A stretch of DNA of 64,000 bases, from the NCBI RefSeq assembly GCF_016495405.1, contig NZ_CP044522.1:3829638-3893637 (forward strand), read 5' to 3'. A program made the position numbers and the translations under genes. Shown here piece by piece: positions 27,091 through 34,406 of the stretch (position 1 is the stretch's first letter; every line of letters starts with the position of its first letter). Origin of the DNA: Cobetia sp. cqz5-12 (GTDB lineage Bacteria > Pseudomonadota > Gammaproteobacteria > Pseudomonadales > Halomonadaceae). The notes under the pieces are model-generated. The model saw nothing but the letters and a program-made list of their open reading frames with translations. It had not been told where the DNA came from and did not search any database.

Positions 27091-28017
27091 ATGCTGAGCT
27101 ACACCCTCAAACGGTTGCTGCAGGCGATTCCCACCCTGCTGATCGTGATCACCCTGTCGTTCTTCCTGATGCGGGTCGCCCCGGGCGGCCCCTTCGATGG
27201 CGAGCGCCGCCTGCCGCCGGAAATCGAGCAGAACCTGCGCGCGGCCTATCACCTGGATGAGCCATTGCCGATGCAGTATCTGCGCTATCTGGGCGATCTG
27301 GTGCAGGGCGATCTCGGTCCGTCCTTCAAGTACAAGGACTTCGATGTCAGCGAGCTGATCAGCCAGGGCTTCCCGGCCAGTCTGGAGCTGGGCATGTGGG
27401 CGATTCTGGCCGCGCTGCTGATCGGGGTGCCGCTGGGGGTGATCGCGGCCATCCGGCGCAATTCGACGGCAGATTACGTGGTGATGAGTACTGCGCTGGC
27501 GGGGATCGCGGTGCCCAACTTCGTGATCGCCCCGCTGCTGGCGCTGGTGTTCGGCGTGCTGCTCGGCTGGTTGCCGGCCGGCGGTTGGAACGGTGGCGCC
27601 TGGCAGAACCTGCTGCTGCCGGTGGTGGCACTCTCCATCCAGCAGATCGCCTACATCGCCCGCATGATGCGCGCCAGCATGATCGAGGTACTGGGCAGTC
27701 ACTACATCCGCACCGCCCGCGCCAAGGGGCTGAGCGAGTGGAAGGTAATTCTGCGCCATGCCTTGCGACCGGCGATGCTGCCGGTGGTCTCCTACCTCGG
27801 CCCGGCCATCGCCGGGATCATCACCGGCTCGGTGGTGATCGAGCAGATCTTCGGCATTCCCGGCATCGGGCGCTATTTCGTGCAGGGTGCGCTCAATCGT
27901 GACTACACCCTGGTGATGGGCACGGTGGTCTTCTATGGCGCCTTGATCCTGCTGCTCAACCTGATCGTCGATCTGCTCTACAGCATGCTCGACCCGCAGA
28001 TCCGCTACGACGACTGA
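27091..28017 (+). CDS. oppB: Oligopeptide ABC transporter permease, OppB type
   Basis: Inner-membrane permease of the BPD_transp_1 family. The 308-residue protein begins MLSYTLKRLLQAIPTLLIVI, the typical OppB/DppB first helix, has six TM helices and the EAA loop segment TARAKGLSEWKVILRHALRP facing the ATPase. The Pro-rich RVAPGGPFDGERRLPPEIE periplasmic loop is family typical. It lies 59 bp after the second binding protein and 14 bp before oppC. Confidence 0.94.
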   Translation: MLSYTLKRLLQAIPTLLIVITLSFFLMRVAPGGPFDGERRLPPEIEQNLRAAYHLDEPLPMQYLRYLGDLVQGDLGPSFKYKDFDVSELISQGFPASLELGMWAILAALLIGVPLGVIAAIRRNSTADYVVMSTALAGIAVPNFVIAPLLALVFGVLLGWLPAGGWNGGAWQNLLLPVVALSIQQIAYIARMMRASMIEVLGSHYIRTARAKGLSEWKVILRHALRPAMLPVVSYLGPAIAGIITGSVVIEQIFGIPGIGRYFVQGALNRDYTLVMGTVVFYGALILLLNLIVDLLYSMLDPQIRYDD

Positions 28018-28031
28018 CCCGAGGCCCTGAC

Positions 28032-28955
28032 ATGTCACAGACAACTCCCGCCCCCCACGGCACCGGCGCTGCCAGTGCCTTCGACGGCCAGCCCCCTGCG
28101 GCACCGGCAGGCGACAGCCTGACCCGCGATGCCTGGCGTCGTCTCAAGCAGAACCGCGCCGCCATGTGCAGTCTGGTGGTGATGACCCTCGTCGTGCTGG
28201 CCTGCCTGATCGGCCCATGGCTGACGCCCTACGAACTCGACGAGGTCGACTGGAACGCCATCGGCACCGGCCCGGACCTGGCCTCCGGCCACATCTTCGG
28301 CACCGACGTCAACGGCCGTGACCTGCTGACCCGTACCCTCCATGGCGGCCAGATCTCGCTGTCGGTGGCGCTGGTCGCCACCTTCGTCAGCCTGGTGATC
28401 GGCGTGCTCTACGGCGCTGTCTCCGGCTACTTCGGCGGACGCACCGACAACCTGATGATGCGCTTCGTCGACATCATGTATTCGCTGCCGTTCATGTTCC
28501 TGGTGATCCTGCTGATGGTGGTGTTCGGTCGCAACATCTTCCTGATCTACGCCGCCATCGGTGCAGTGGAGTGGCTGGACATGTCGCGCATCGTGCGCGG
28601 CCAGGTGCTGGCACTCAAGAAGCGTGAATTCGTCGAGGCGGCGCATGCACTCGGCGTGCGCGATCTGCAGGTGGTCACCCGCCACCTGATCCCGAACGCG
28701 CTGGGCCCTGTGATCGTCTACGTCACGCTGACGGTGCCCAAGGTCATCCTGCTGGAGAGCTTCCTGTCATTCCTCGGGCTTGGCGTGCAGGAACCGCTGA
28801 CCTCCTGGGGCGTGCTGATCTCCGAAGGCAAGGACATGATGGAGACCGCGCCCTGGATGCTGCTGGTGCCCTCGGCCTTCCTCGCCGCGACCCTGTTCTG
28901 CCTCAACTTCCTCGGCGATGGCCTGCGTGACGCCCTCGACCCCAAGACTCGCTGA
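28032..28955 (+). CDS. oppC: Oligopeptide ABC transporter permease, OppC type
   Basis: Second permease of the importer; 307 residues. A Pro/Ala-rich cytoplasmic tail of about 25 residues precedes DAWRRLKQNRAAMCSLVVMT, the characteristic OppC start. It ends with the EAA region EAAHALGVRDLQVVTRHLIP and LSFLGLGVQEPLTSWGVLI. Translated right behind oppB and 15 bp before the ATPase gene. Confidence 0.94.
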   Translation: MSQTTPAPHGTGAASAFDGQPPAAPAGDSLTRDAWRRLKQNRAAMCSLVVMTLVVLACLIGPWLTPYELDEVDWNAIGTGPDLASGHIFGTDVNGRDLLTRTLHGGQISLSVALVATFVSLVIGVLYGAVSGYFGGRTDNLMMRFVDIMYSLPFMFLVILLMVVFGRNIFLIYAAIGAVEWLDMSRIVRGQVLALKKREFVEAAHALGVRDLQVVTRHLIPNALGPVIVYVTLTVPKVILLESFLSFLGLGVQEPLTSWGVLISEGKDMMETAPWMLLVPSAFLAATLFCLNFLGDGLRDALDPKTR

Positions 28956-28970
28956 ACCGGAGCGCTGATC

Positions 28971-30698
28971 ATGACCTCTTCACCTTCACCCTCCGGCACC
29001 GCCTCCAGCCTGCCGCCAGCGCGCAATGCCGCCGACCAGGCACGCGCCGACACCCTGACTCGCCTGGGGCTGGCCGCCGAGGCGCCGGGCACACCGCCGC
29101 TGATGGAAGTCGATGACCTCAAGGTCGACTTCCAGCTCCCGGACGGCGCGGTACCCGCCGTCAAGGGCGTCAGTTTCACCCTCAACAAGGGCGAGACGCT
29201 GGCGCTGGTCGGCGAGTCCGGTTCCGGCAAGTCGGTCACGTCCACCGCCATCCTGCGTCTGCTGCCGGAACTCGCCGAGATCAAGGGCGCCATCCGCCTG
29301 CGCGGCGAAGACCTGCTGAGTGCCTCGACGCGGCGCATGCGCGAGCTGCGCGGCAACCGCATCGCCACCGTCTTCCAGGAGCCGATGACCTCGCTCAACC
29401 CGCTGCATCGCATCGGACGGCAGATCATCGAGGTACTGGCACTGCATCGTGATCTCAAGGGCCGCGCGGCCCGTCACAAGGCGCTGGAGCTGCTCGAGCA
29501 GGTCGGCATTCCGGAGCCGGCGCGACGTATCGACAGCTACCCCCATGAGCTGTCCGGTGGTCAGCGTCAGCGCGTGATGATCGCCATCGCGCTGGCCTGC
29601 GAGCCGGACTTGCTGATCGCCGATGAGCCGACCACCGCGCTGGATGTCACGGTGCAGGCGCAGATCCTGCGGCTGCTCAAGTCGCTGCAGCAACGCTACG
29701 GCATGGCGATCCTGTTCATCACCCACGACCTGAGCATCGTGCGCCACTTCGCGGACCGCGTCTGCGTGATGCGCCACGGCGAGCTGCTGGAGACCGGCAC
29801 CACCCACGAGGTCTTCGACAACCCGCAGCACGCCTACACCCGCATGCTGATCGATGCCGAACCGGCCGGCGAGAAGGCACCGGTGGCCGCGGATGCACCG
29901 GTACTGCTGTCGGCACGCGATGTGCGCGTCAGCTTCACCATCAAGCGTCCGCTGTTCGGCCCCAAGGTCGCCTTCGAGGCGGTGCGCGGCATCGATCTCG
30001 AGGTCCGTCGTGGCCAGACCATCGGCATCGTCGGCGAGTCCGGCTCCGGCAAGTCCACGCTGGGTCGTGCCCTGCTGCGTCTGCTCAAGAGCCAGGGCAA
30101 CATCGACTTCGATGGCGTGGACATCGCCGCGCTGGACAAGTCCGGCATGCGGCCACTGCGCTCGCGCATGCAGGTCGTCTTCCAGGACCCCTTCGGCTCC
30201 CTGTCGCCGCGCCTGACCGTGGGCGAGATCATCAGCGAAGGCCTGCGCGTGCATCATCCGGAGCTCAATCGCGCCCAACGCGACGCACAGGTCTGTGAGG
30301 CACTCTGTGAGGTCAGCCTCGACCCCGGCATGCGCAATCGCTATCCGCATGAATTCTCCGGTGGCCAGCGCCAGCGTATCGCCATCGCGCGCGCCCTGGT
30401 GCTCAAGCCGGAATTCCTGCTGCTGGATGAGCCGACCTCGGCGCTGGATCGCTCGGTACAGGTCACGGTGATCGACCTGCTGCGCGACCTGCAGGCGCGT
30501 CATGGCCTGACCTACCTGTTCATCAGCCATGACCTGGCGGTCGTGCGTGCACTGTCAGACCACCTCATCGTGATGAAGGAAGGCGAGGTGGTGGAAAGCG
30601 GCAGTACCCACGCCATCTTCGAGGCACCCCGTGAGCGTTATACGCGTGAATTGATGCAGGCCGCCTTCGCCCCGGACCTGGGCCAGGCGCACCACTGA
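28971..30698 (+). CDS. Fused double-ATPase of the oligopeptide importer (OppD-OppF fusion)
   Basis: One 575-residue protein carries both nucleotide-binding domains that are separate OppD and OppF in E. coli opp, as in E. coli YejF. After a 40-residue Ser/Pro/Ala-rich head, domain 1 has [32 protein letters not shown] and [10 protein letters not shown] with ITHDLSIV. Domain 2 has [43 protein letters not shown] and [10 protein letters not shown] with ISHDLAVV. Both sites look competent. The single chain would form the ATPase core of a heterodimeric importer with OppB and OppC. Confidence 0.94.
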   Translation: MTSSPSPSGTASSLPPARNAADQARADTLTRLGLAAEAPGTPPLMEVDDLKVDFQLPDGAVPAVKGVSFTLNKGETLALVGESGSGKSVTSTAILRLLPELAEIKGAIRLRGEDLLSASTRRMRELRGNRIATVFQEPMTSLNPLHRIGRQIIEVLALHRDLKGRAARHKALELLEQVGIPEPARRIDSYPHELSGGQRQRVMIAIALACEPDLLIADEPTTALDVTVQAQILRLLKSLQQRYGMAILFITHDLSIVRHFADRVCVMRHGELLETGTTHEVFDNPQHAYTRMLIDAEPAGEKAPVAADAPVLLSARDVRVSFTIKRPLFGPKVAFEAVRGIDLEVRRGQTIGIVGESGSGKSTLGRALLRLLKSQGNIDFDGVDIAALDKSGMRPLRSRMQVVFQDPFGSLSPRLTVGEIISEGLRVHHPELNRAQRDAQVCEALCEVSLDPGMRNRYPHEFSGGQRQRIAIARALVLKPEFLLLDEPTSALDRSVQVTVIDLLRDLQARHGLTYLFISHDLAVVRALSDHLIVMKEGEVVESGSTHAIFEAPRERYTRELMQAAFAPDLGQAHH

Positions 30699-30721
30699 CA
30701 CCCTGAAAAGATGACATGCCT

Positions 30722-30863
30722 GATGGGCGCTGCGGCGCCCATCAAGACCCCGCTTTGCCTGAGAAAAGGCTCAGGCAAGGGCAGCCGAGTCGGTCACGCG
30801 AATCGACATTGGCTGCCAACCGGGTGCTTGCACCCGACCGAGGCCGGAGCAGGATGCTCCGGC
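30722..30863 (+). repeat. Four consecutive hairpins in the transporter-porin gap
   Basis: Perfect inverted repeats at 30722-30743 (9-bp arms GATGGGCGC), 30755-30778 (9-bp TTGCCTGAG), 30821-30836 (7-bp CGGGTGC) and 30843-30863 (8-bp GCCGGAGC). None is followed by a T-run on the plus strand. They occupy most of the 188-bp gap and end 23 nt before the porin start, so they could act as a leader RNA element or as a transcript-processing region. Confidence 0.6.
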
Positions 30864-30886
30864 ATTCCCCACACCGATGGAAAGAC

Positions 30887-32080
30887 ATGCACAGGATGAC
30901 GATGCAACCTACAACAACAGCCAGCATCCCCCTTCTCACTCACCCTCGTCTGCGTCACGCGATTGGCACAGCCCTGCTCGGCATGGGACTGCTGAGCATG
31001 AGCCCCATGGCTCAGGCCATCGAGGTCTACAAGACGGATACCGACCGCGTCGAGTTCAGTGGCCGCCTGGCGGCGTTTGCCGTGATCCAGGATGGCGCAC
31101 ACGATGAGGTCTACAACGGCGGCTCGCGGGTTCGCCTGATCCACGAGCATCAGTTCGAGCAGGGCTGGAGCTCCATCATCCGCGCCGAATGGGGCTTCGA
31201 CCCCTGGTTCAAGGATGGCACCGATGCTCACTACAAGCGCATGCTCTACGCGGGAGCGGCACACGAGAAATGGGGCAGCTTCACGGTCGGCAAGCAGTAT
31301 GGCCCCTGGTACGACATGGTGGCCGTCAACACCGACTGGTTCTGGATCAATGGTGGCGAGGCATCCGGTACCTTCGAAGGCCGCAGCGGAGATGGGGGTC
31401 TGCATGGCACGGGACGCCCGGACAACTCGCTGTACTGGAAGAAGGGTTTCGGGGAGTTCACCGTCGGCCTGCTCTACCAGCTCGGTCATGATGGCCAGCA
31501 CAGCAACGAGACCTCGCTCTTCGAGGACGGCGTCTTCACCACCGAGACCGAGTACTCAGGCTATGAGCGCGACTACAGCTATGAAGCCGCGCTCAACTGG
31601 CATCCGAACGAGGACGTCACGGTGGGCGGGGTCTTCCACCATACGGAGCTGAGCGACTACGAGAGCGGCAACAGCGAGAACGGCGATGTCGATGCCTGGT
31701 TGCTCGGCGGTCACTGGTCGCCGGGCAACTGGTACATCGCGCTCGTCGGCGGGGAATATCGCAACCACATCGCCGGCAGCACCCTGGACTCCTCGAAAGC
31801 CTTCGTCGACAAGGCGCGCGGCGCGGAATTCGTGATCAACTACAAGTTCAAGGAGGTCATCTGGGGCGATGACAGCGTCGAGCTCTATGGCGGCCTGAAC
31901 CACCTGGAAGACACCGACAGCGAAGCCCGCTACGCCTATCAGATTCTGGGCGCGGCCTGGCGGGTCAAGGACCTGACGCTGGCCACCGAGTATCGCTTCG
32001 ACAACAGCCGCCAGTCAGACGGCAGCGAGTACAGCGCCGACCGCGACCAGCTGATGTTCCTGGCACGCTACGACTTCTGA
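30887..32080 (+). CDS. Gram-negative outer-membrane porin (16-stranded type)
   Basis: Beta-barrel general porin of the OmpC/OmpF-like superfamily as found in marine gammaproteobacteria. Signal peptide core HAIGTALLGMGLLSMSPMAQA, then mature IEVYKTDTDRVEFSGRLAAF. Alternating strands run to the C-terminal DQLMFLARYDF, ending in aromatic Phe, the BAM recognition signal. Length is 397 residues from 30887. Start choice is uncertain: ATGs at 30887, 30896 and 30902 are in frame, and GGAAAG sits just before the first. It follows the opp genes with a 188-bp gap, so cotranscription is plausible but not shown. Confidence 0.88.
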   Translation: MHRMTMQPTTTASIPLLTHPRLRHAIGTALLGMGLLSMSPMAQAIEVYKTDTDRVEFSGRLAAFAVIQDGAHDEVYNGGSRVRLIHEHQFEQGWSSIIRAEWGFDPWFKDGTDAHYKRMLYAGAAHEKWGSFTVGKQYGPWYDMVAVNTDWFWINGGEASGTFEGRSGDGGLHGTGRPDNSLYWKKGFGEFTVGLLYQLGHDGQHSNETSLFEDGVFTTETEYSGYERDYSYEAALNWHPNEDVTVGGVFHHTELSDYESGNSENGDVDAWLLGGHWSPGNWYIALVGGEYRNHIAGSTLDSSKAFVDKARGAEFVINYKFKEVIWGDDSVELYGGLNHLEDTDSEARYAYQILGAAWRVKDLTLATEYRFDNSRQSDGSEYSADRDQLMFLARYDF

Positions 32081-32172
32081 TCGTCATGTCAGACGCTGGT
32101 GACGGACCGCCGAAGCTCGCGCTGAGGCGATGGTCCCGCCCCTGCCGGATGGCCTCCGGCGGGGGCAACAAA

Positions 32173-32200
32173 AAACGCCCGGTCATGTGACCGGGCGTTT
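32173..32200. terminator. Bidirectional terminator between porin and fadL-like gene
   Basis: 13-bp perfect inverted repeat AAACGCCCGGTCA / TGACCGGGCGTTT with a 2-nt loop; runs of A on the left and T on the right serve both convergent genes. Confidence 0.85.
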
Positions 32201-32249
32201 CTGTATGGGTTGTCCTGAGATCCGCTCAGCGTATCAGCCGCTTACCTAC

Positions 32250-33515
32250 TCAGAAGCGATAGGTCGCGCCAAGACCGAAGCCATGCGCTTCATTCTCGTA
32301 ATCGGCTTCATAGGTCCCACGGTTGGGCTCGCTCAGGCTGACGGTGGCCGTCTCTTCCCACAGGTAGGTGTAGGCCATGTCGATGGTCAGCTCCGGCATC
32401 GGCGTCCAGCCGGCCCCCAGCGAGAAGATGGTGCGATCCCCGGACGGGATACGCGCACTGCGATGCTCATCCACGGTCGGGCTGTCATCGAAGGCCATGC
32501 CGGTACGCAGCACCCACTGCGGATTGAGCTGATAGCTCAGACCGACCGCATACTGCCAGCTGTCCTCGTAGCCCTGCTCCTCGACGATGTCGTTCATGTT
32601 GTCGACTTCCACCGCGATCTCGTCGAAGCGGCTCCAGTGCACCCAGGTCACGCCCGCCATCAGCGTCCAGCGATCATCCAGCTTGTGCGTCACGGAGAAG
32701 TCGATGCTTTCCGGCAAGGTCACGTCCAGCGACGCATCCTGCTCGGTATTCGCAAAGCCCGCGCCAGTGAAGACATTGTTGTACTTGGCCTCGCCGTCCA
32801 GGCTGTAATCCACCTTGGAGCGATAGGACAGACCGAGACGGGTACTTTCCACCGGCTGGAAGATGACCCCGACGTTGTAGCCCCAGGCGGCATCGTCGCC
32901 CTTGATCTTGACCTTGCCATCCCCTGCGCCGACATCGACAGTATTCGACGTCAACTCACCCTTGATGCTGTTGTAGGTCACACCGGCACCGATGGCCCAC
33001 TTGTCATTGATGCGATAGGAGATGGTCGGCTGGGCGGTGACCACCTCGACTTCACTGTAATTGGCGAAATAACGGCCACGGAAATCAGAGCCATAATCGG
33101 TGATCACACCAAAGGGCGCATAGACCCCGAAGCCCAGTGCTACCTGATCGTTAATCGGTTGCACGTAATAGAAGGAAGGCACTGCCGCCCCCGGCACCAT
33201 GTCGCCATCATTTCCGCCAGAGACTGGCCGACCGAGTGCATCATTCGCGCTGGCGACATCAATATCGGTATTGACGTCCAGATAGGTCACCCCACCGGTG
33301 ATCTGGGCGCGATCCAGGAAGGACATGCCGGCCGGGTTGCCGAAGACGGTGGAAGCATCATTGGCATTCGAGGCGCGCCCGGCGAAGGAGGTGCCCTGAG
33401 TACTGACGCTCTGCTCGTTCAGCTGGAAGGCCCCCGCGTGAACGCCACCGGCATAAGCCGTGGCAGCCGCTGCCAGCGCGACCCCGAGGGTGAGTTTGTT
33501 CATCTTGTTTTTCAT
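32250..33515 (-). CDS. fadL: FadL-family outer-membrane long-chain fatty acid / hydrophobic compound channel
   Basis: 421-residue outer-membrane beta-barrel with signal peptide MNKLTLGVALAAAATAYAGG and cleavage near VHA-GA. The mature N-terminus GAFQLNEQSVSTQGTSFAGR matches the FadL plug, with the NPAGMSFL motif; the barrel ends LGATYRF. FadL proteins import long-chain fatty acids or, in other paralogues, aromatic hydrocarbons; the substrate is not decidable here. Two starts lie close together (MKNKMNKL). It is convergent with the porin and divergent from the metal operon. Confidence 0.92.
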   Translation of the reverse strand: MKNKMNKLTLGVALAAAATAYAGGVHAGAFQLNEQSVSTQGTSFAGRASNANDASTVFGNPAGMSFLDRAQITGGVTYLDVNTDIDVASANDALGRPVSGGNDGDMVPGAAVPSFYYVQPINDQVALGFGVYAPFGVITDYGSDFRGRYFANYSEVEVVTAQPTISYRINDKWAIGAGVTYNSIKGELTSNTVDVGAGDGKVKIKGDDAAWGYNVGVIFQPVESTRLGLSYRSKVDYSLDGEAKYNNVFTGAGFANTEQDASLDVTLPESIDFSVTHKLDDRWTLMAGVTWVHWSRFDEIAVEVDNMNDIVEEQGYEDSWQYAVGLSYQLNPQWVLRTGMAFDDSPTVDEHRSARIPSGDRTIFSLGAGWTPMPELTIDMAYTYLWEETATVSLSEPNRGTYEADYENEAHGFGLGATYRF

Positions 33516-33825
33516 TATGGATGGCGTCCCATTGCAGGTGGCTTGGAGAGCTGCATGTTGTTGTTATCGTTCGTTGATGCATAGCCCTGACACCTACGTT
33601 TTGGGCGAGTCGCTCGTTCAAGTCAAGGGCGAACGTTTGTTTGAATAGGGAGATTTCTAGTATCTGGGGAACTTTCATTCATGTCTGCACTGTCATCGTG
33701 TTGCTAACCCCATGTCCTGGCGATCATTTAGCGTCTGTTCGCCAGCGTTTAAAACATGGTGCGGCTCTCGCTTTCCTCTCTAGCCTATTGGTCGAACATC
33801 AGGTTTTTCGTATGTAGCGGGTCGC
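33516..33825. other. Intergenic region between fadL-like gene and the metal-operon promoter
   Basis: About 310 bp; AT-richer than its surroundings, holding the fadL promoter. I see no open frame or hairpin that I can support here beyond the metal-operon promoter annotated separately. Confidence 0.4.
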
Positions 33826-33857
33826 TTGACCTATGTGCTGCACATAGGTCTTACACT
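33826..33857 (+). promoter_or_regulatory. MerR-type promoter and operator of the metal-efflux operon
   Basis: -35 TTGACC (33826-33831) and -10 TACACT (33852-33857) separated by 20 bp, the over-long spacer that MerR-family activators shorten by twisting DNA. Within the spacer lies a perfect 11-bp dyad around a single T (GACCTATGTGC-T-GCACATAGGTC, 33828-33850). This is a textbook MerR/CueR/ZntR operator. The merR-type gene starts 90 bp downstream, so regulator and pump are controlled together. Confidence 0.93.
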
Positions 33858-33947
33858 GAGGATCATTCACGGAACATTGGCTGCCGATAGACCTTCAGGG
33901 CAACCGAATGCTCTCTCCGCCACTCTTGATCACCAGGAGATGATGCA

Positions 33948-34406
33948 ATGAAAGTCGCTGAACTGGCCCGCGCGGGAGGCGTTACCGCTGAAACCGTTCG
34001 CCATTACACGCGCCAAGGGCTGATCACGGCCCGACGTGATCCCGTCAACAACTACCAGCGCTTCGATGAGCAGGCGCTGGTACGTCTCAAGTTCATCAGT
34101 CAGGCACGCCAGTTGGGCTTCAGCCTTGCCGATATCAAGCAGATTCTGCAGCAGGCTGACCAGCATGACTCTCCCTGCCCCATGGTGAGAGACCTGCTCA
34201 AGGAACATCTGCCCCGAGTGCGTGAGCGCATCCGCGAGCTGGAAGCCCTGGCAGAGCGTATGGAGCATGCCATGGAGAGCTGGCAGGACATGCCGGACGG
34301 CGTGCCGGATGGCAACAGCGTGTGCTGCCTGATCGAGGGGCAATCGTTCCCGCCCCCCTCAGAAGAGAGCGGAACGTACACCCCTGACACCGGGAGGACC
34401 TCATGA
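33948..34406 (+). CDS. MerR-family metal-responsive transcriptional activator
   Basis: 152-residue regulator: MerR helix-turn-helix wing at residues 1-68 ([20 protein letters not shown]...), dimerisation helix about 83-115, C-terminal metal loop about 112-130. Candidate ligands are Cys77 (SPCPMV) and Cys126-Cys127 (SVCCLIEG). CueR-type Cu(I) sensors carry Ser77 and a C112-x7-C120 pair; here Cys77 is the state seen in divalent sensors (ZntR, MerR), and no Cys is found at the first C-loop position (MPDG). It overlaps the pump gene by four bases. Metal identity is undecided: Cu(I) by the pump, Zn/Cd/Pb/Hg by the residues. Confidence 0.9.
   Translation: MKVAELARAGGVTAETVRHYTRQGLITARRDPVNNYQRFDEQALVRLKFISQARQLGFSLADIKQILQQADQHDSPCPMVRDLLKEHLPRVRERIRELEALAERMEHAMESWQDMPDGVPDGNSVCCLIEGQSFPPPSEESGTYTPDTGRTS

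Noticed and set aside
28986-30530. 514-codon minus-strand frame opposite the fused ATPase gene.
   Set aside because: Both ATPase domains on the plus strand are complete; the antisense frame is a codon-bias artefact.
32130-33584. 484-codon plus-strand frame opposite the fadL-like gene.
   Set aside because: The minus strand encodes a full FadL barrel with signal peptide; the antisense frame has no recognisable domain.
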